NCBI RefSeq assembly: GCF_039541955.1
Contig: NZ_BAABHF010000046.1
Coordinates: 248,001 to 312,000 of the forward strand
Source of the DNA: Actinoallomurus oryzae
Lineage (GTDB): Bacteria > Actinomycetota > Actinomycetes > Streptosporangiales > Streptosporangiaceae
Length of the DNA stretch: 64,000 nucleotides
Direction: 5' to 3'
Positions 53,693 to 61,342 of the stretch are shown in pieces (positions within the stretch are counted from its first letter, which is position 1; every line of letters starts with the position of its first letter). Both the position numbers and the translations under genes were made by a program. A model generated the notes under the pieces. The model was not told the origin of the DNA. It did no database searches and was given only the letters and a program-made list of their open reading frames with translations.

Positions 53693-54100
53693 TCAGGCGT
53701 CCGGTCTGCCCGGCGCGAGCAGCAGGCCGAGGATGATGAGCAATGTGGTCAGAATGCCGAGGTGGTAGGCGACGTCGCCGGTACGGGTGCTGTTCAGCGT
53801 GACGCTCAGCCCGTAGACGGTGCCCAGGAGCGCGAACGACGTCGTCCCCAGCGCGACTCCTCTGCTTCTCGTCCGCCGGGTGAGGACGGCCGTCGCTCCG
53901 ATCGCCACCACGGCCGCGATGACGGCCTCCGGAGTGGCGGCGCCCGAGAAGGAATCGCTGACGGTGGTGAAGCCGATCGGGATGTCGGCTCCGAAATGGA
54001 TGATGGAGGCGACGACGAATGCCGCTGCCGCGAGCGCCATCAACACTCCGGCGACCACGGGCGGCTGTCGTCGCCGGTGGTCCGGCCCGTCGGTGGTCAT
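53693..54100 (-). CDS. Four-helix membrane protein, function unknown
   Basis: A 135-aa protein with four hydrophobic segments, from VVAGVLMALAAAAFVVASIIHF to YHLGILTTLLIILGLLLAPG. The N-terminus is short and charged. ATG 54100 follows GGAGGCGAG. Longer frames upstream lack membrane-protein composition and are rejected. No domain recognised. Confidence 0.7.
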   Translation of the reverse strand: MTTDGPDHRRRQPPVVAGVLMALAAAAFVVASIIHFGADIPIGFTTVSDSFSGAATPEAVIAAVVAIGATAVLTRRTRSRGVALGTTSFALLGTVYGLSVTLNSTRTGDVAYHLGILTTLLIILGLLLAPGRPDA

Positions 54101-54325
54101 CTCGCCTCCTCGGCGGACGCGGCGCGGTCCGCCACGGACCGCCGCTCGCGTCCAGTCCTCAACCAGATTGCCCCCACCGCCGGGCCCGGTCATCGGCTGC
54201 CGGTAGCGATGCGAACTACGTCGGGGAGCGAAGACGACGGCGTCGGCGATACGCCAACTCGCGTAGGTTCCCGCGCGCCGCCCCTCGCCACGAGAAGCGA
54301 CATGCATGGCGTCCCGCGCCTTTGG

Positions 54326-54868
54326 TCAGCGGCACATCGCGTCGATGAGATCGGAGAAGTTCGGGAACTCCGTTCGCGCCGCCGTCACGATTTCCGCGGC
54401 GGAACGGCGTCTTCCCGGCGCGTGCCGTTCGGCGATCGACTGGAAGGCCTCGTTCGGTTCCGCCTCGCCATCCGGGTCGGTGAATGCCTCCAGCGGGCCG
54501 AAACCGGCCGCGAACAGCCAGAGCAGGTCGCCCAGATCGCGTGCTATCACGCCGCGTTCGCCCTCGGAGCCGAGGTAGATGACCGGCTGCTCGGTGATCG
54601 GCGCTCCGGGCCGTACCAGCCAGAAACCGGCGTAGTCGCCCGCCCCCATGGCGCCGAAAAAGCGGAACTCGCTGCCGTCGGCCTCTTCGTTACCGGTCCA
54701 CAGGCGAAACCACCATGCGGTCTTCTCGGGTGCCTCGAACCGCTGGTACGGCTCGAAATCACAGCCGCGGGCCTCGTCGGTCTCCTCGTCCCACTCCCAC
54801 TCGAAACCGACCTGCGCCACCTCGGCCAGGGCGATGGGCAGGGTCAGATCCTCAGATGTCTCCGCCAC
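54326..54868 (-). CDS. SMI1/KNR4 (SUKH)-like protein, possible immunity protein
   Basis: A 180-aa acidic protein, starting VAETSEDLTLPIALAEVAQV. WFRLWTGNEEADGSEFRFFG and DLGDLLWLFAAGFGPLEAF fit the SUKH pattern (a Tyr/Phe-rich sheet and a late helix). SUKH proteins are often immunity factors of polymorphic toxins. No toxin gene is next to it. It is divergent from an Imm7-like gene 36 nt away. The GTG start has TAGTGT 7 nt upstream. Confidence 0.65.
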   Translation of the reverse strand: MAETSEDLTLPIALAEVAQVGFEWEWDEETDEARGCDFEPYQRFEAPEKTAWWFRLWTGNEEADGSEFRFFGAMGAGDYAGFWLVRPGAPITEQPVIYLGSEGERGVIARDLGDLLWLFAAGFGPLEAFTDPDGEAEPNEAFQSIAERHAPGRRRSAAEIVTAARTEFPNFSDLIDAMCR

Positions 54869-54875
54869 GCGGGAA

Positions 54876-54881
54876 ACACTA
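54876..54881 (-). promoter_or_regulatory. -10 element, leaderless promoter of the SUKH-like gene
   Basis: TAGTGT on the minus strand, 7 nt before GTG 54868. Confidence 0.45.
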
Positions 54882-54892
54882 GCCAGGTCCCC

Positions 54893-54898
54893 TAGCCT
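54893..54898 (+). promoter_or_regulatory. -10 element, leaderless promoter of the Imm7-like gene
   Basis: TAGCCT, 6 nt before ATG 54905. The two -10 elements of this divergent pair are only 11 nt apart. Confidence 0.5.
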
Positions 54899-54904
54899 TG
54901 CCTG

Positions 54905-55321
54905 ATGTTCGAGTATCACGGGTGGGTGCGCATCCGGGAAACGGCCGGCCTCGACGACGATGATGCGCGGCTGCGCTCGCAGGTGGAGGATATCCGCCGG
55001 CTTCTCGCTGATCTGGGGGAGTACGGGCTGCTCGATCTGCGGTGGATGAACGGTTTTCCTTTTCTGCATGTCGCGGGTGTGCCCAATCATCGGGGCGAAT
55101 GGGGAGTGCGGATCATCGACCTTTTCCGGCGGGTCGGTGAGATCGCTCCCGGGTCGTTCGGGCTGCTCCACGTCTGGGACGACGAGGACGCGGAGCACGC
55201 GAACGTGTTCAGAGTCTTCCGTCTGGTCCGGGGTACGCTGACCGAGCACGCGGACGCTCTGCTCTCTCCGCTGATGCCCACCGTGGAGGACGCCGAGCAT
55301 TCGGACGGAACGGCGAGCTAG
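54905..55321 (+). CDS. Imm7-family immunity-like protein
   Basis: A 138-aa protein beginning MFEYHGWVRIRE, the Imm7 start pattern, with GVRIIDLFRRVGEIAPGSFG and LLHVWDDEDAEHANVF later. Imm7 proteins are predicted to neutralise toxins of contact-dependent systems. No toxin gene is adjacent. It forms a possible two-gene unit with the gene 11 nt downstream. Confidence 0.7.
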   Translation: MFEYHGWVRIRETAGLDDDDARLRSQVEDIRRLLADLGEYGLLDLRWMNGFPFLHVAGVPNHRGEWGVRIIDLFRRVGEIAPGSFGLLHVWDDEDAEHANVFRVFRLVRGTLTEHADALLSPLMPTVEDAEHSDGTAS

Positions 55322-55332
55322 CAGAACCCGAC

Positions 55333-55785
55333 ATGGATGAGATCGATCGGCTGGTTCGCCGGCTCACACCCGAGGATCGCCGGGTCATCGCCTTCCTTGA
55401 CCTTCAGCGCTTGCAGGTGGAGAACGCCCGCCGGAAATTCCAGGCCACGAAACCTATCTATGGCGTGCTCGATCGCCTGCGCTTTTGGAGCATCCTGGCC
55501 GGGCATATGGAGGATGACTGGCAGGGCCTGGACCATTACATGGTCTATGAGTACCTCAATGACCTGACCGTCCGTAACGGCATCGAGGAGGTGCTTGACG
55601 CCATGCCGCCGGGCCTGCGGGCGAAGGTGCGCGTCTGCCTCGACGAGCTCGATCGGCGGTACCAGGCCGTCACCCACGATGACGGCGGCGCCGAGCTCGC
55701 CCAGTACTGGCGTCCCCTCGCAGAAGGGGAGGAGACCCGCTGGTGGTGGACCAGACGACCGGATGTGCTCCCTCCCGGATGGTGA
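55333..55785 (+). CDS. Uncharacterised protein after imm7-like gene
   Basis: A 150-aa soluble, mainly helical protein. It starts MDEIDRLVRRLTPEDRRVIAF, has a WQGLDHYMVYEYLNDLTVRN stretch and ends TRRPDVLPPGW. Neither a signal peptide nor a Shine-Dalgarno sequence is evident. Co-transcription with the Imm7-like gene suggests an immunity-related role, but I recognise no family. Confidence 0.6.
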   Translation: MDEIDRLVRRLTPEDRRVIAFLDLQRLQVENARRKFQATKPIYGVLDRLRFWSILAGHMEDDWQGLDHYMVYEYLNDLTVRNGIEEVLDAMPPGLRAKVRVCLDELDRRYQAVTHDDGGAELAQYWRPLAEGEETRWWWTRRPDVLPPGW

Positions 55786-55901
55786 CCATGGCCGGTCCGG
55801 TCGGGTGACGCCGCCTTTTTCGGCGCCCCGGCATGCGGCATGTTTAGTGCTCCGTATAGGGGGCATCGCTGGGGCGCCTGACATTTGGAGGGAGCACAGC
55901 A

Positions 55902-56081
55902 ATGGGTCTGATGTTCCGCAAGCGTAAGAAATTCGGCCCGCTGATCTTTAATTTCACCGAGAACGGTCTCTCGTCGTGGACCATCAAGTTCGGGCGCTGG
56001 TCGTGGAACTCCAGGTCGCGTCGGCAGCGATACGACCTGCCCGGCCCTCTGTCCTGGAAGCAGGACAAGGCGCGTTCCTGA
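55902..56081 (+). CDS. DUF4236-type small protein
   Basis: A 59-aa protein starting MGLMFRKRKKFGPLIFNF, with GLSSWTIKFGRWSWNSRSRR in the middle and ending LSWKQDKARS. The opening (MGxxFRKxxKxGP) fits DUF4236, a short domain often found at the N-terminus of phage- or plasmid-related proteins. Here it stands alone. The site GGAGGG lies 9 nt before ATG 55902. It is basic and without a membrane helix. Confidence 0.65.
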   Translation: MGLMFRKRKKFGPLIFNFTENGLSSWTIKFGRWSWNSRSRRQRYDLPGPLSWKQDKARS

Positions 56082-56223
56082 CCGCATCGGTTCTCCGCCG
56101 GGGCGGTGTCATTGGGCTGACGGGCACCGCCTCGGCGGCCATAAGACGGCCGACGACCCCTCCGGCGACGAGCTTGCCCTGAAATGGCCGCGGAAAGACG
56201 CAGGACCGGAGTGCTGTAGGCCG

Positions 56224-56229
56224 TACTGT
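56224..56229 (+). promoter_or_regulatory. -10 element, leaderless promoter of the gene at 56237
   Basis: TACTGT, 7 nt before ATG 56237. Confidence 0.5.
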
Positions 56230-56236
56230 ATGCCCT

Positions 56237-56650
56237 ATGGGTTACCCTCCTCCGCCGCCGGGCATGATGCCGCCGCCGGACAACGAACCAGTGCTGCTGT
56301 CGATCGGTGACATTTCGGTCACCCCGACTCATGTCATCGTGCCTCAGGGGCGGTATCCCCTTCACGGAACCACGTGGACGGTGCAGGACTCAACGCAGGT
56401 CACCGAGGGCATTCCGGCGGTCGCGATCGTGCTGGCCATCCTCTTCTTCATCTTCTGCCTGCTCGGGTTGCTGTTCCTGCTCATGAAGGAGAAGCGCTAC
56501 ACCGGGTTCGTCACGATCACCGTCACGGGCCCCGGGGGGCTGTACCACACGGTGCAGTTCCCGGCGGCCCAGCAGACCGGTGCCTGGGCGAACGACATGG
56601 TCGGACGCGCGCGGGCGATCGCCGCCTCCGCGCCGCCCCCCGGCGTCTGA
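56237..56650 (+). CDS. Proline-rich, single- or two-helix membrane protein
   Basis: A 137-aa protein. N-terminus MGYPPPPPGMMPPPDNEP, then a small beta domain (VLLSIGDISVTPTHVIVPQG), a hydrophobic segment (AIVLAILFFIFCLLGLLFLLM) and a second beta segment after KEKRYTGFVTITV. The architecture resembles proteins that place a short PH-like domain at the membrane. No family assigned with confidence. Confidence 0.65.
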   Translation: MGYPPPPPGMMPPPDNEPVLLSIGDISVTPTHVIVPQGRYPLHGTTWTVQDSTQVTEGIPAVAIVLAILFFIFCLLGLLFLLMKEKRYTGFVTITVTGPGGLYHTVQFPAAQQTGAWANDMVGRARAIAASAPPPGV

Positions 56651-56666
56651 CCTTCCCCGTCGCGTC

Positions 56667-57593
56667 TCAGTCCTCGTCGATGTGCGCCAGCTTGTCCGGG
56701 TTCGTTACGCCGTAGATGCCGCGGACCCGGTCATCGCCCGGAGCCAGGTCGAGGACCATCACCGCGAACGGGGAGTGTTCGTTGAAGACCACCGCGGACG
56801 GGTCGCCGTTCACGGCCCGGTAGCGGACGGCCAGGTCTTCGGGCAGACGCGACGTCACGTTCGCGATGAGGCGGGCGACCTTCTCCCGGCCCTGGATCGG
56901 GCGGAGGCCGCCCACCTTTCCGCCGCCGTCGGTCCACATCGTCACGTCCGGCGCCAGGAGCTCCATGAGGGCACCGATGTCGCCGCCGAACGCCGCGGAC
57001 ACGAAGCGTTCGGTCACCTGCCGCTGCACTCGTGGGTCGGTCTGGTAGCGAGGGCGGCGCGCCTGGACGTGCGAGCGGGCGCGGTGGGCCAGCTGCCGTA
57101 CGGCCGACGGTGAGCGGTCCAGGATCTCGGCGATCTCCGTGTGGGCGTACCCGAAGACCTCGTGCAGCACGAAGACCGCCCGCTCCAGCGGCGTCAGGGT
57201 CTCCAGCACGACGAGCATCGCCAGGGAGACCGACTCGCCCCGTACGGTCTGTTCCGCGGCGTCCTCCGCGGTGTCGGTGACCAACGGCTCCGGCAGCCAG
57301 GGGCCGACATAGCTCTCCCGGCGGCGGCTGATGGTCGCCTGCCGGGCCAGCGCCTGGTTCACCGCGATGCGCACCAGGTACGCCCGGGGGCTGCTGATCG
57401 ACGGGGAGGGCCAGGCGCGTGACCACGCGAGCCACGTCTCCTGCAGCACGTCCTCGGTGTCGGCGACGGTACCGAGCATGTTGTAGACGACGGAGAACAG
57501 CAGCTCGCGGTGGTCCACGAACATCCCGGTCGCCGCGTCCCCCGGCTCCGCCGGAGTCGTCCCGGGTCGACCCGCCCCGCTTGAAGGGTTCAT
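56667..57593 (-). CDS. ECF41-type (SigJ-like) RNA polymerase sigma factor
   Basis: A 308-aa sigma factor. Sigma2 (MFVDHRELLFSVVYNMLGTVADTEDVLQETW) and sigma4 (AEILDRSPSAVRQLAHRARSHVQ) are followed by a SnoaL-like C-terminal domain. ECF41 motifs WLPEP, DGGGK and NPDKL are all present; the extension modulates activity without a separate anti-sigma. ATG 57593 follows AGGAGG. It is divergent from an MFS pump and hemerythrin rather than the COE oxidoreductases typical for ECF41. Confidence 0.9.
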   Translation of the reverse strand: MNPSSGAGRPGTTPAEPGDAATGMFVDHRELLFSVVYNMLGTVADTEDVLQETWLAWSRAWPSPSISSPRAYLVRIAVNQALARQATISRRRESYVGPWLPEPLVTDTAEDAAEQTVRGESVSLAMLVVLETLTPLERAVFVLHEVFGYAHTEIAEILDRSPSAVRQLAHRARSHVQARRPRYQTDPRVQRQVTERFVSAAFGGDIGALMELLAPDVTMWTDGGGKVGGLRPIQGREKVARLIANVTSRLPEDLAVRYRAVNGDPSAVVFNEHSPFAVMVLDLAPGDDRVRGIYGVTNPDKLAHIDED

Positions 57594-57623
57594 GCGCGCG
57601 CCTCCTGTGCACTCACCCCCTGA

Positions 57624-57650
57624 GAGGCGTTCCACCCCCCAAATGTGACA
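57624..57650 (-). promoter_or_regulatory. Candidate ECF41 promoter of its own sigma gene
   Basis: On the minus strand TGTCACA (57644-57650) is followed by 16 nt and then CCTC (57624-57627). The ECF41 pattern as I recall it is TGTCACA-N16-CGTC, one mismatch away. Transcription would begin near 57615, just before the AGGAGG site. Confidence 0.55.
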
Positions 57651-57668
57651 TCCCCGGCCACGTGATGC

Positions 57669-57692
57669 GTGTCACGTCGAGAGACGTCACAC
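57669..57692. promoter_or_regulatory. Imperfect palindrome in the MFS promoter region
   Basis: GTGTCACGTC (57669-57678) and GACGTCACAC (57683-57692) are inverted copies with one mismatch and a 4-nt centre. It lies 53 nt before the MFS start. It contains TGTCAC but no correctly spaced -10 for ECF41. A repressor site is equally possible. Confidence 0.45.
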
Positions 57693-57744
57693 TCTCCGGC
57701 CCCCGGACTCTCTTGTGCTGCGGAGTCTCGAGAAAGAGGAACCG

Positions 57745-59358
57745 ATGAACAAATGGCGGGGGAATCCGTGGGCGATCCTGGCGGTGCTGGCGCTCGGGTT
57801 CTTCATGACGCTGCTGGACCTGACGATCGTCAACATCGCGATCCCGGACATGGTCGACCGGCTGGGCGCCTCGTTGGACCAGATCCTCTGGGTCGGAAAC
57901 GCGTACGCGCTGGCGCTGGCGGTGTTGCTGATCACCGCCGGGCGCCTGGGTGATCTGCGGGGCAAGCGGACCCTCTACCTGTCCGGTGTCGCCGTCTTCA
58001 CCCTGGCGAGCCTGGCCTGCGGCCTCTCCCAGGGTCCGGGCGAGCTGATCGCCTTCCGTGCGGTGCAGGGCGCCGGCGCGGCGATGCTCATTCCGCAGAC
58101 GCTGTCGGTGATCATCGAGGTGTTCCCGGCCGGGAAGCGAGGTGCGGCGCTCGGCATCTGGGGCGCGACCGCGGGCCTGTCCGGGGTGGCCGGGCCGAGC
58201 CTCGGCGGGCTGCTGGTCAGCCGGCTCGACTGGCGCTGGATCTTCTTCGTCAACGTGCCGGTCGGGGTGGTCGTGATCGCCGCCGGCCTGCTGGTCCTGC
58301 CGGGAGCGCGGCGTACGGTCCGGCACCGCTTCGACCTGCCCGGCGTGCTGCTCGCCTCCGCGTCACTCTTCTGTCTGGCGTTCGGCCTGATCGAAGGGGA
58401 GAAGTACGACTGGAACACCGGGATCTGGGCGACGATCGCCGCGTCGGTCGTGCTCCTGGCCGCGTTCGTGGTCTATGAGCGCGGGCGGCAGGACGACGAG
58501 CCGCTGGTCCCCTTCTCCCTGTTCCGCGACCGCGGCTTCTCGGTCGTCAACGTCGTCGGCATCACGGTGTCGTTCGGCATCGTCGGGCTGTCCCTGCCCC
58601 TGACCATCTATCTGCAGTCGGTGCTGGGGTTCAGCGCGCAGCGGGCGGGTCTCGTGATGCTCGTCCTGGCCGCCGGATCGGTCGTCAGCGCCGGGCCGGC
58701 CGGGGTGCTCTCCGAGCGTCTCGGCGCCAAGTACCTGCTGATGGGCGGCATGACGGCGTTCGCGGGCGGGCTGGTGTGGGTGGCCGTGGTCGCGGACGCC
58801 GGCGGGAGCAGCGTGAGCGTCCTGGCGCCGCTGTTCCTCACCGGTCTGGGTGCCGGCTGCACGTTCACGCCGATGGCCTCGGAGGTCATGCGCAACGTGC
58901 CGGCCGAGCTGTCCGGCGCGGCCTCCGGCGTCAACAACGCGCTGCGGCAGGTCGGGTCGGTGCTCGCCGGGGCCGTCGTCGGTGCCGTGCTCCAGGGCCG
59001 CCTCGCCACCGCGCTGCGGGAACAGGCGCACCAGCGCGCCGCCGAGCTCCCGCCGTCCGCCCGCGGCCCGTTCCTCCAGGGCTTCGACCATGCGGGTCGG
59101 CACCTGGAGGCGGGCGGTCAGAGCGGCGTGAAGCCGCCCGCCGGCGCGCCCGCGGACCTGGCCCATCGCATCGAGACGGTCGCCGGGCAGGTGTTCGGGC
59201 ACGGCTTCGTCGACGCGATGCGGCCCACGATGCTCGTCGCCGCGGGCGTGCTCTTCGTCGGCGTGCTCGCCTGCCTGGCCCTCCGGCGCGTCCGCGAGCC
59301 GTCGCCCAACCCGCACGGCCTTCCCCTCACCGACGGCGAACTCCAGGAGATTCCGTGA
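57745..59358 (+). CDS. MFS drug exporter, DHA2 (EmrB/QacA) type, 14 helices
   Basis: A 537-aa proton-driven exporter. N-terminal helix: PWAILAVLALGFFMTLLDLTIVNIA. Motif A: GRLGDLRGKRTLYLSG. Motif C region: GATAGLSGVAGPSLGGLLV. ATG 57745 follows AGAGGAA and is preferred to an upstream frame. A hemerythrin gene overlaps its stop. The substrate is unknown. Confidence 0.9.
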   Translation: MNKWRGNPWAILAVLALGFFMTLLDLTIVNIAIPDMVDRLGASLDQILWVGNAYALALAVLLITAGRLGDLRGKRTLYLSGVAVFTLASLACGLSQGPGELIAFRAVQGAGAAMLIPQTLSVIIEVFPAGKRGAALGIWGATAGLSGVAGPSLGGLLVSRLDWRWIFFVNVPVGVVVIAAGLLVLPGARRTVRHRFDLPGVLLASASLFCLAFGLIEGEKYDWNTGIWATIAASVVLLAAFVVYERGRQDDEPLVPFSLFRDRGFSVVNVVGITVSFGIVGLSLPLTIYLQSVLGFSAQRAGLVMLVLAAGSVVSAGPAGVLSERLGAKYLLMGGMTAFAGGLVWVAVVADAGGSSVSVLAPLFLTGLGAGCTFTPMASEVMRNVPAELSGAASGVNNALRQVGSVLAGAVVGAVLQGRLATALREQAHQRAAELPPSARGPFLQGFDHAGRHLEAGGQSGVKPPAGAPADLAHRIETVAGQVFGHGFVDAMRPTMLVAAGVLFVGVLACLALRRVREPSPNPHGLPLTDGELQEIP

Positions 59359-59999
59359 CCGACCAGATCGACTTCACCATGATGTACGTCACGCACGACG
59401 CGTTCCGCCGTGACCTCGTGCGCCTGGAGGCCGCCGTCGCCGACGGGCGCGCCGCCACACAGGAGGTACGGAAGGGCTGGGACAACTTCACCACCCAACT
59501 CCACGTCCACCACACCGTCGAGGACGAGTGGCTGTGGCCCCGCCTCGCCGAACTGGCCGGGGACCGGCCCGGCGCGCCGACCCTGCTGGCCGAGATGGAG
59601 GCCGAGCACGCCCGGCTCGATCCGCTGCTGGAGGAGCTCGGCGGGGCACTGGAGGCGAACGCCGCCGACCTGGCCGAGCGCGTCGAGACGCTCACGACCG
59701 TGCTCGACCGGCACCTCGAACACGAGGAGGACGAGGCGCTGCCGCTGATCCAGGAGGTGATGACGCCCGCCGACTGGAAGGAGTTCGGGAGCGCGATGGC
59801 CCGCCGCCAGGGGGTGAAGGGCGCCGCCGCGTACGTGCCGTGGATCATCGACGGGATGTCACGCGCCGACCGCCGACGGTTCCTGGCGCACCTGCCCGCG
59901 CCCGTACGGGCGATCAACCGGCTCGCGTGGACACCGCGCTACCGCCGCCGGCGGCTGTGGAACCCCACGGAGGCGGGCAGCCTGAAAAAGGCCGCCTGA
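59355..59999 (+). CDS. Hemerythrin/HHE domain protein
   Basis: A 214-aa four-helix di-iron protein. Metal ligands: MYVTHDAFRRD, LHVHHTVEDEWLWPRL, MEAEHARLDPL and HLEHEEDEALP. A C-terminal 80-residue region (WKEFGSAMARRQGVKG...) follows the bundle. Members bind O2 or sense iron or nitric oxide. The GTG start overlaps the MFS stop, so both are made together, under ECF41-linked control by inference. Confidence 0.88.
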   Translation: MTDQIDFTMMYVTHDAFRRDLVRLEAAVADGRAATQEVRKGWDNFTTQLHVHHTVEDEWLWPRLAELAGDRPGAPTLLAEMEAEHARLDPLLEELGGALEANAADLAERVETLTTVLDRHLEHEEDEALPLIQEVMTPADWKEFGSAMARRQGVKGAAAYVPWIIDGMSRADRRRFLAHLPAPVRAINRLAWTPRYRRRRLWNPTEAGSLKKAA

Positions 60000-60049
60000 C
60001 GCGCGGTCCGGCCACCGCCCTCAGACGCGCGGTCCGGCCGCCGCCCTCA
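59998..60049 (+). repeat. 26-bp tandem duplication between two convergent genes
   Basis: Units 59998-60023 and 60024-60049 differ at one base. Each begins GACGCGCGGTCCGGCC. The first starts in the hemerythrin stop and the second ends in the aldolase stop, so the gap is almost entirely the repeat. Confidence 0.85.
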
Positions 60050-61093
60050 GCGGAGTTCTCCGCCGAGGGCGGCGGCGAACGCGTCGACGTCGTCCTCGGT
60101 CGTGTCGAAGGAGCACACCCAGCGGACCTCGCCGGTGGCCCGGTCCCACGTCTCGAAGCGGAACCGCTCGCGCAGCCGCTCGGCGACCCGCGGGTCGAGA
60201 CGGGCGAACACCGCGTTCGCCTGCGGGACGCGCACGACCGTGACGCCCGGCAGGTCGCGTACGGCCGCATGCAGGCGGGCGGCCATCGCGTTGGCGTGCC
60301 GGGCGCTGCGGAGCCACAGGTCGTCCTCCAGCAGCGCGATGAACTGGGCGGACACGAACCGCATCTTCGAGGAGAGCTGCATCGCGGCCTTGCGCAGATA
60401 GGGCATTCCCGGGGCTGCCTCGGGGGAGAGCACCACCACGGCCTCGCCGTACAGCAGGCCGTTCTTGGTGCCGCCGAACGACAGCAGGTCCACGCCCGCG
60501 TCGGTGGTGAAGGCGCGGAAGGGCAGGTCGAGGGCTGCGGCGGCGTTCGCGAGCCGGGTGCCGTCGACGTGCACGAGCATGCCGAGCCGGTGGGCGTGCG
60601 CGCAGATCGCGCCGATCTCCTCGGCCGTGTAGAGCGTTCCGAGCTCGGTGCTCTGGGTGAGGGATACGACGCGTGGCTGGGCCCGGTGCTCGTCACCCCA
60701 CCCGTACGCCTGCCGGTCGATCAGGGCGGGGGTCAGCTTGCCGTCCGGGGTCGGCACCGGCAGCAGCTTCAGGCCGGCCGTCTTCTCCGGCGCGCCGCCC
60801 TCGTCGAGGTGGATGTGGGCGGTCTCGGCGCAGATCACCGCCGACCAGGGTTCGGTCAGCGCACGCAGGCCGATCACGTTGGCGCCCGTGCCGTTGAAGA
60901 CCGGGTACGCCTCGGCCTGATCGCCGAAGTGCTCCTTGAACATCTCGCGCAGCCGTGCGGTGTAGACATCGCCGCCGTAGGAGGGCTGGTGACCGCCGTT
61001 GGCCGCACCGATCGCGGCGAGGACCTCCGGGTGGACGCCGGCGCAGTTGTCGCTGTGGAAACCCCGAGCAGAGGGATCATGCAAAGAGATCAT
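60047..61093 (-). CDS. Threonine aldolase family protein (PLP, beta-eliminating lyase type)
   Basis: A 348-aa fold-type I PLP enzyme. MISLHDPSARGFHSDN is the N-terminus. LGMLVHVDGTRLANAAAALDLPF contains the PLP-ring aspartate, and LLSFGGTKNGLLYGEAVVVL the Schiff-base lysine. It cleaves threonine or a related beta-hydroxy amino acid to glycine and aldehyde. ATG 61093 is preferred to a longer frame. Confidence 0.88.
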   Translation of the reverse strand: MISLHDPSARGFHSDNCAGVHPEVLAAIGAANGGHQPSYGGDVYTARLREMFKEHFGDQAEAYPVFNGTGANVIGLRALTEPWSAVICAETAHIHLDEGGAPEKTAGLKLLPVPTPDGKLTPALIDRQAYGWGDEHRAQPRVVSLTQSTELGTLYTAEEIGAICAHAHRLGMLVHVDGTRLANAAAALDLPFRAFTTDAGVDLLSFGGTKNGLLYGEAVVVLSPEAAPGMPYLRKAAMQLSSKMRFVSAQFIALLEDDLWLRSARHANAMAARLHAAVRDLPGVTVVRVPQANAVFARLDPRVAERLRERFRFETWDRATGEVRWVCSFDTTEDDVDAFAAALGGELR

Positions 61094-61342
61094 GGCGCCG
61101 CCAAGTATCCCATCTCGCCATCTTTCGTCCTCAGGGCGGGAGTCCCGCGATCGCCGCGAGCGGAGGGGAGACAAAGAGGCTGGTGGTGGAAGTGGTGCGA
61201 CTTCCGTCCAATATGACTGGACGGTAAAGGCTTGTTACTTAGGCGGCATAAGTGGCTTGTGGGGGGATAGTGTGCCGGATGCGCCGATGATGTTTCCGTC
61301 TCACGGCGTCTCAATCCACTCCTTGGCAGGAGGATTTCTCCC
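61094..61342. other. Intergenic region before the secreted-protein gene
   Basis: 249 nt without a gene. It contains the inverted repeat at 61204-61224 and an AT-richer stretch (TTGTTACTTAGG near 61232) that may be the promoter of the gene at 61343. Confidence 0.4.
61204..61224. promoter_or_regulatory. Inverted repeat, candidate operator
   Basis: CCGTCCA and TGGACGG, perfectly complementary, flank ATATGAC. It lies about 120 nt upstream of the secreted-protein start. The regulator is unknown. Confidence 0.4.
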
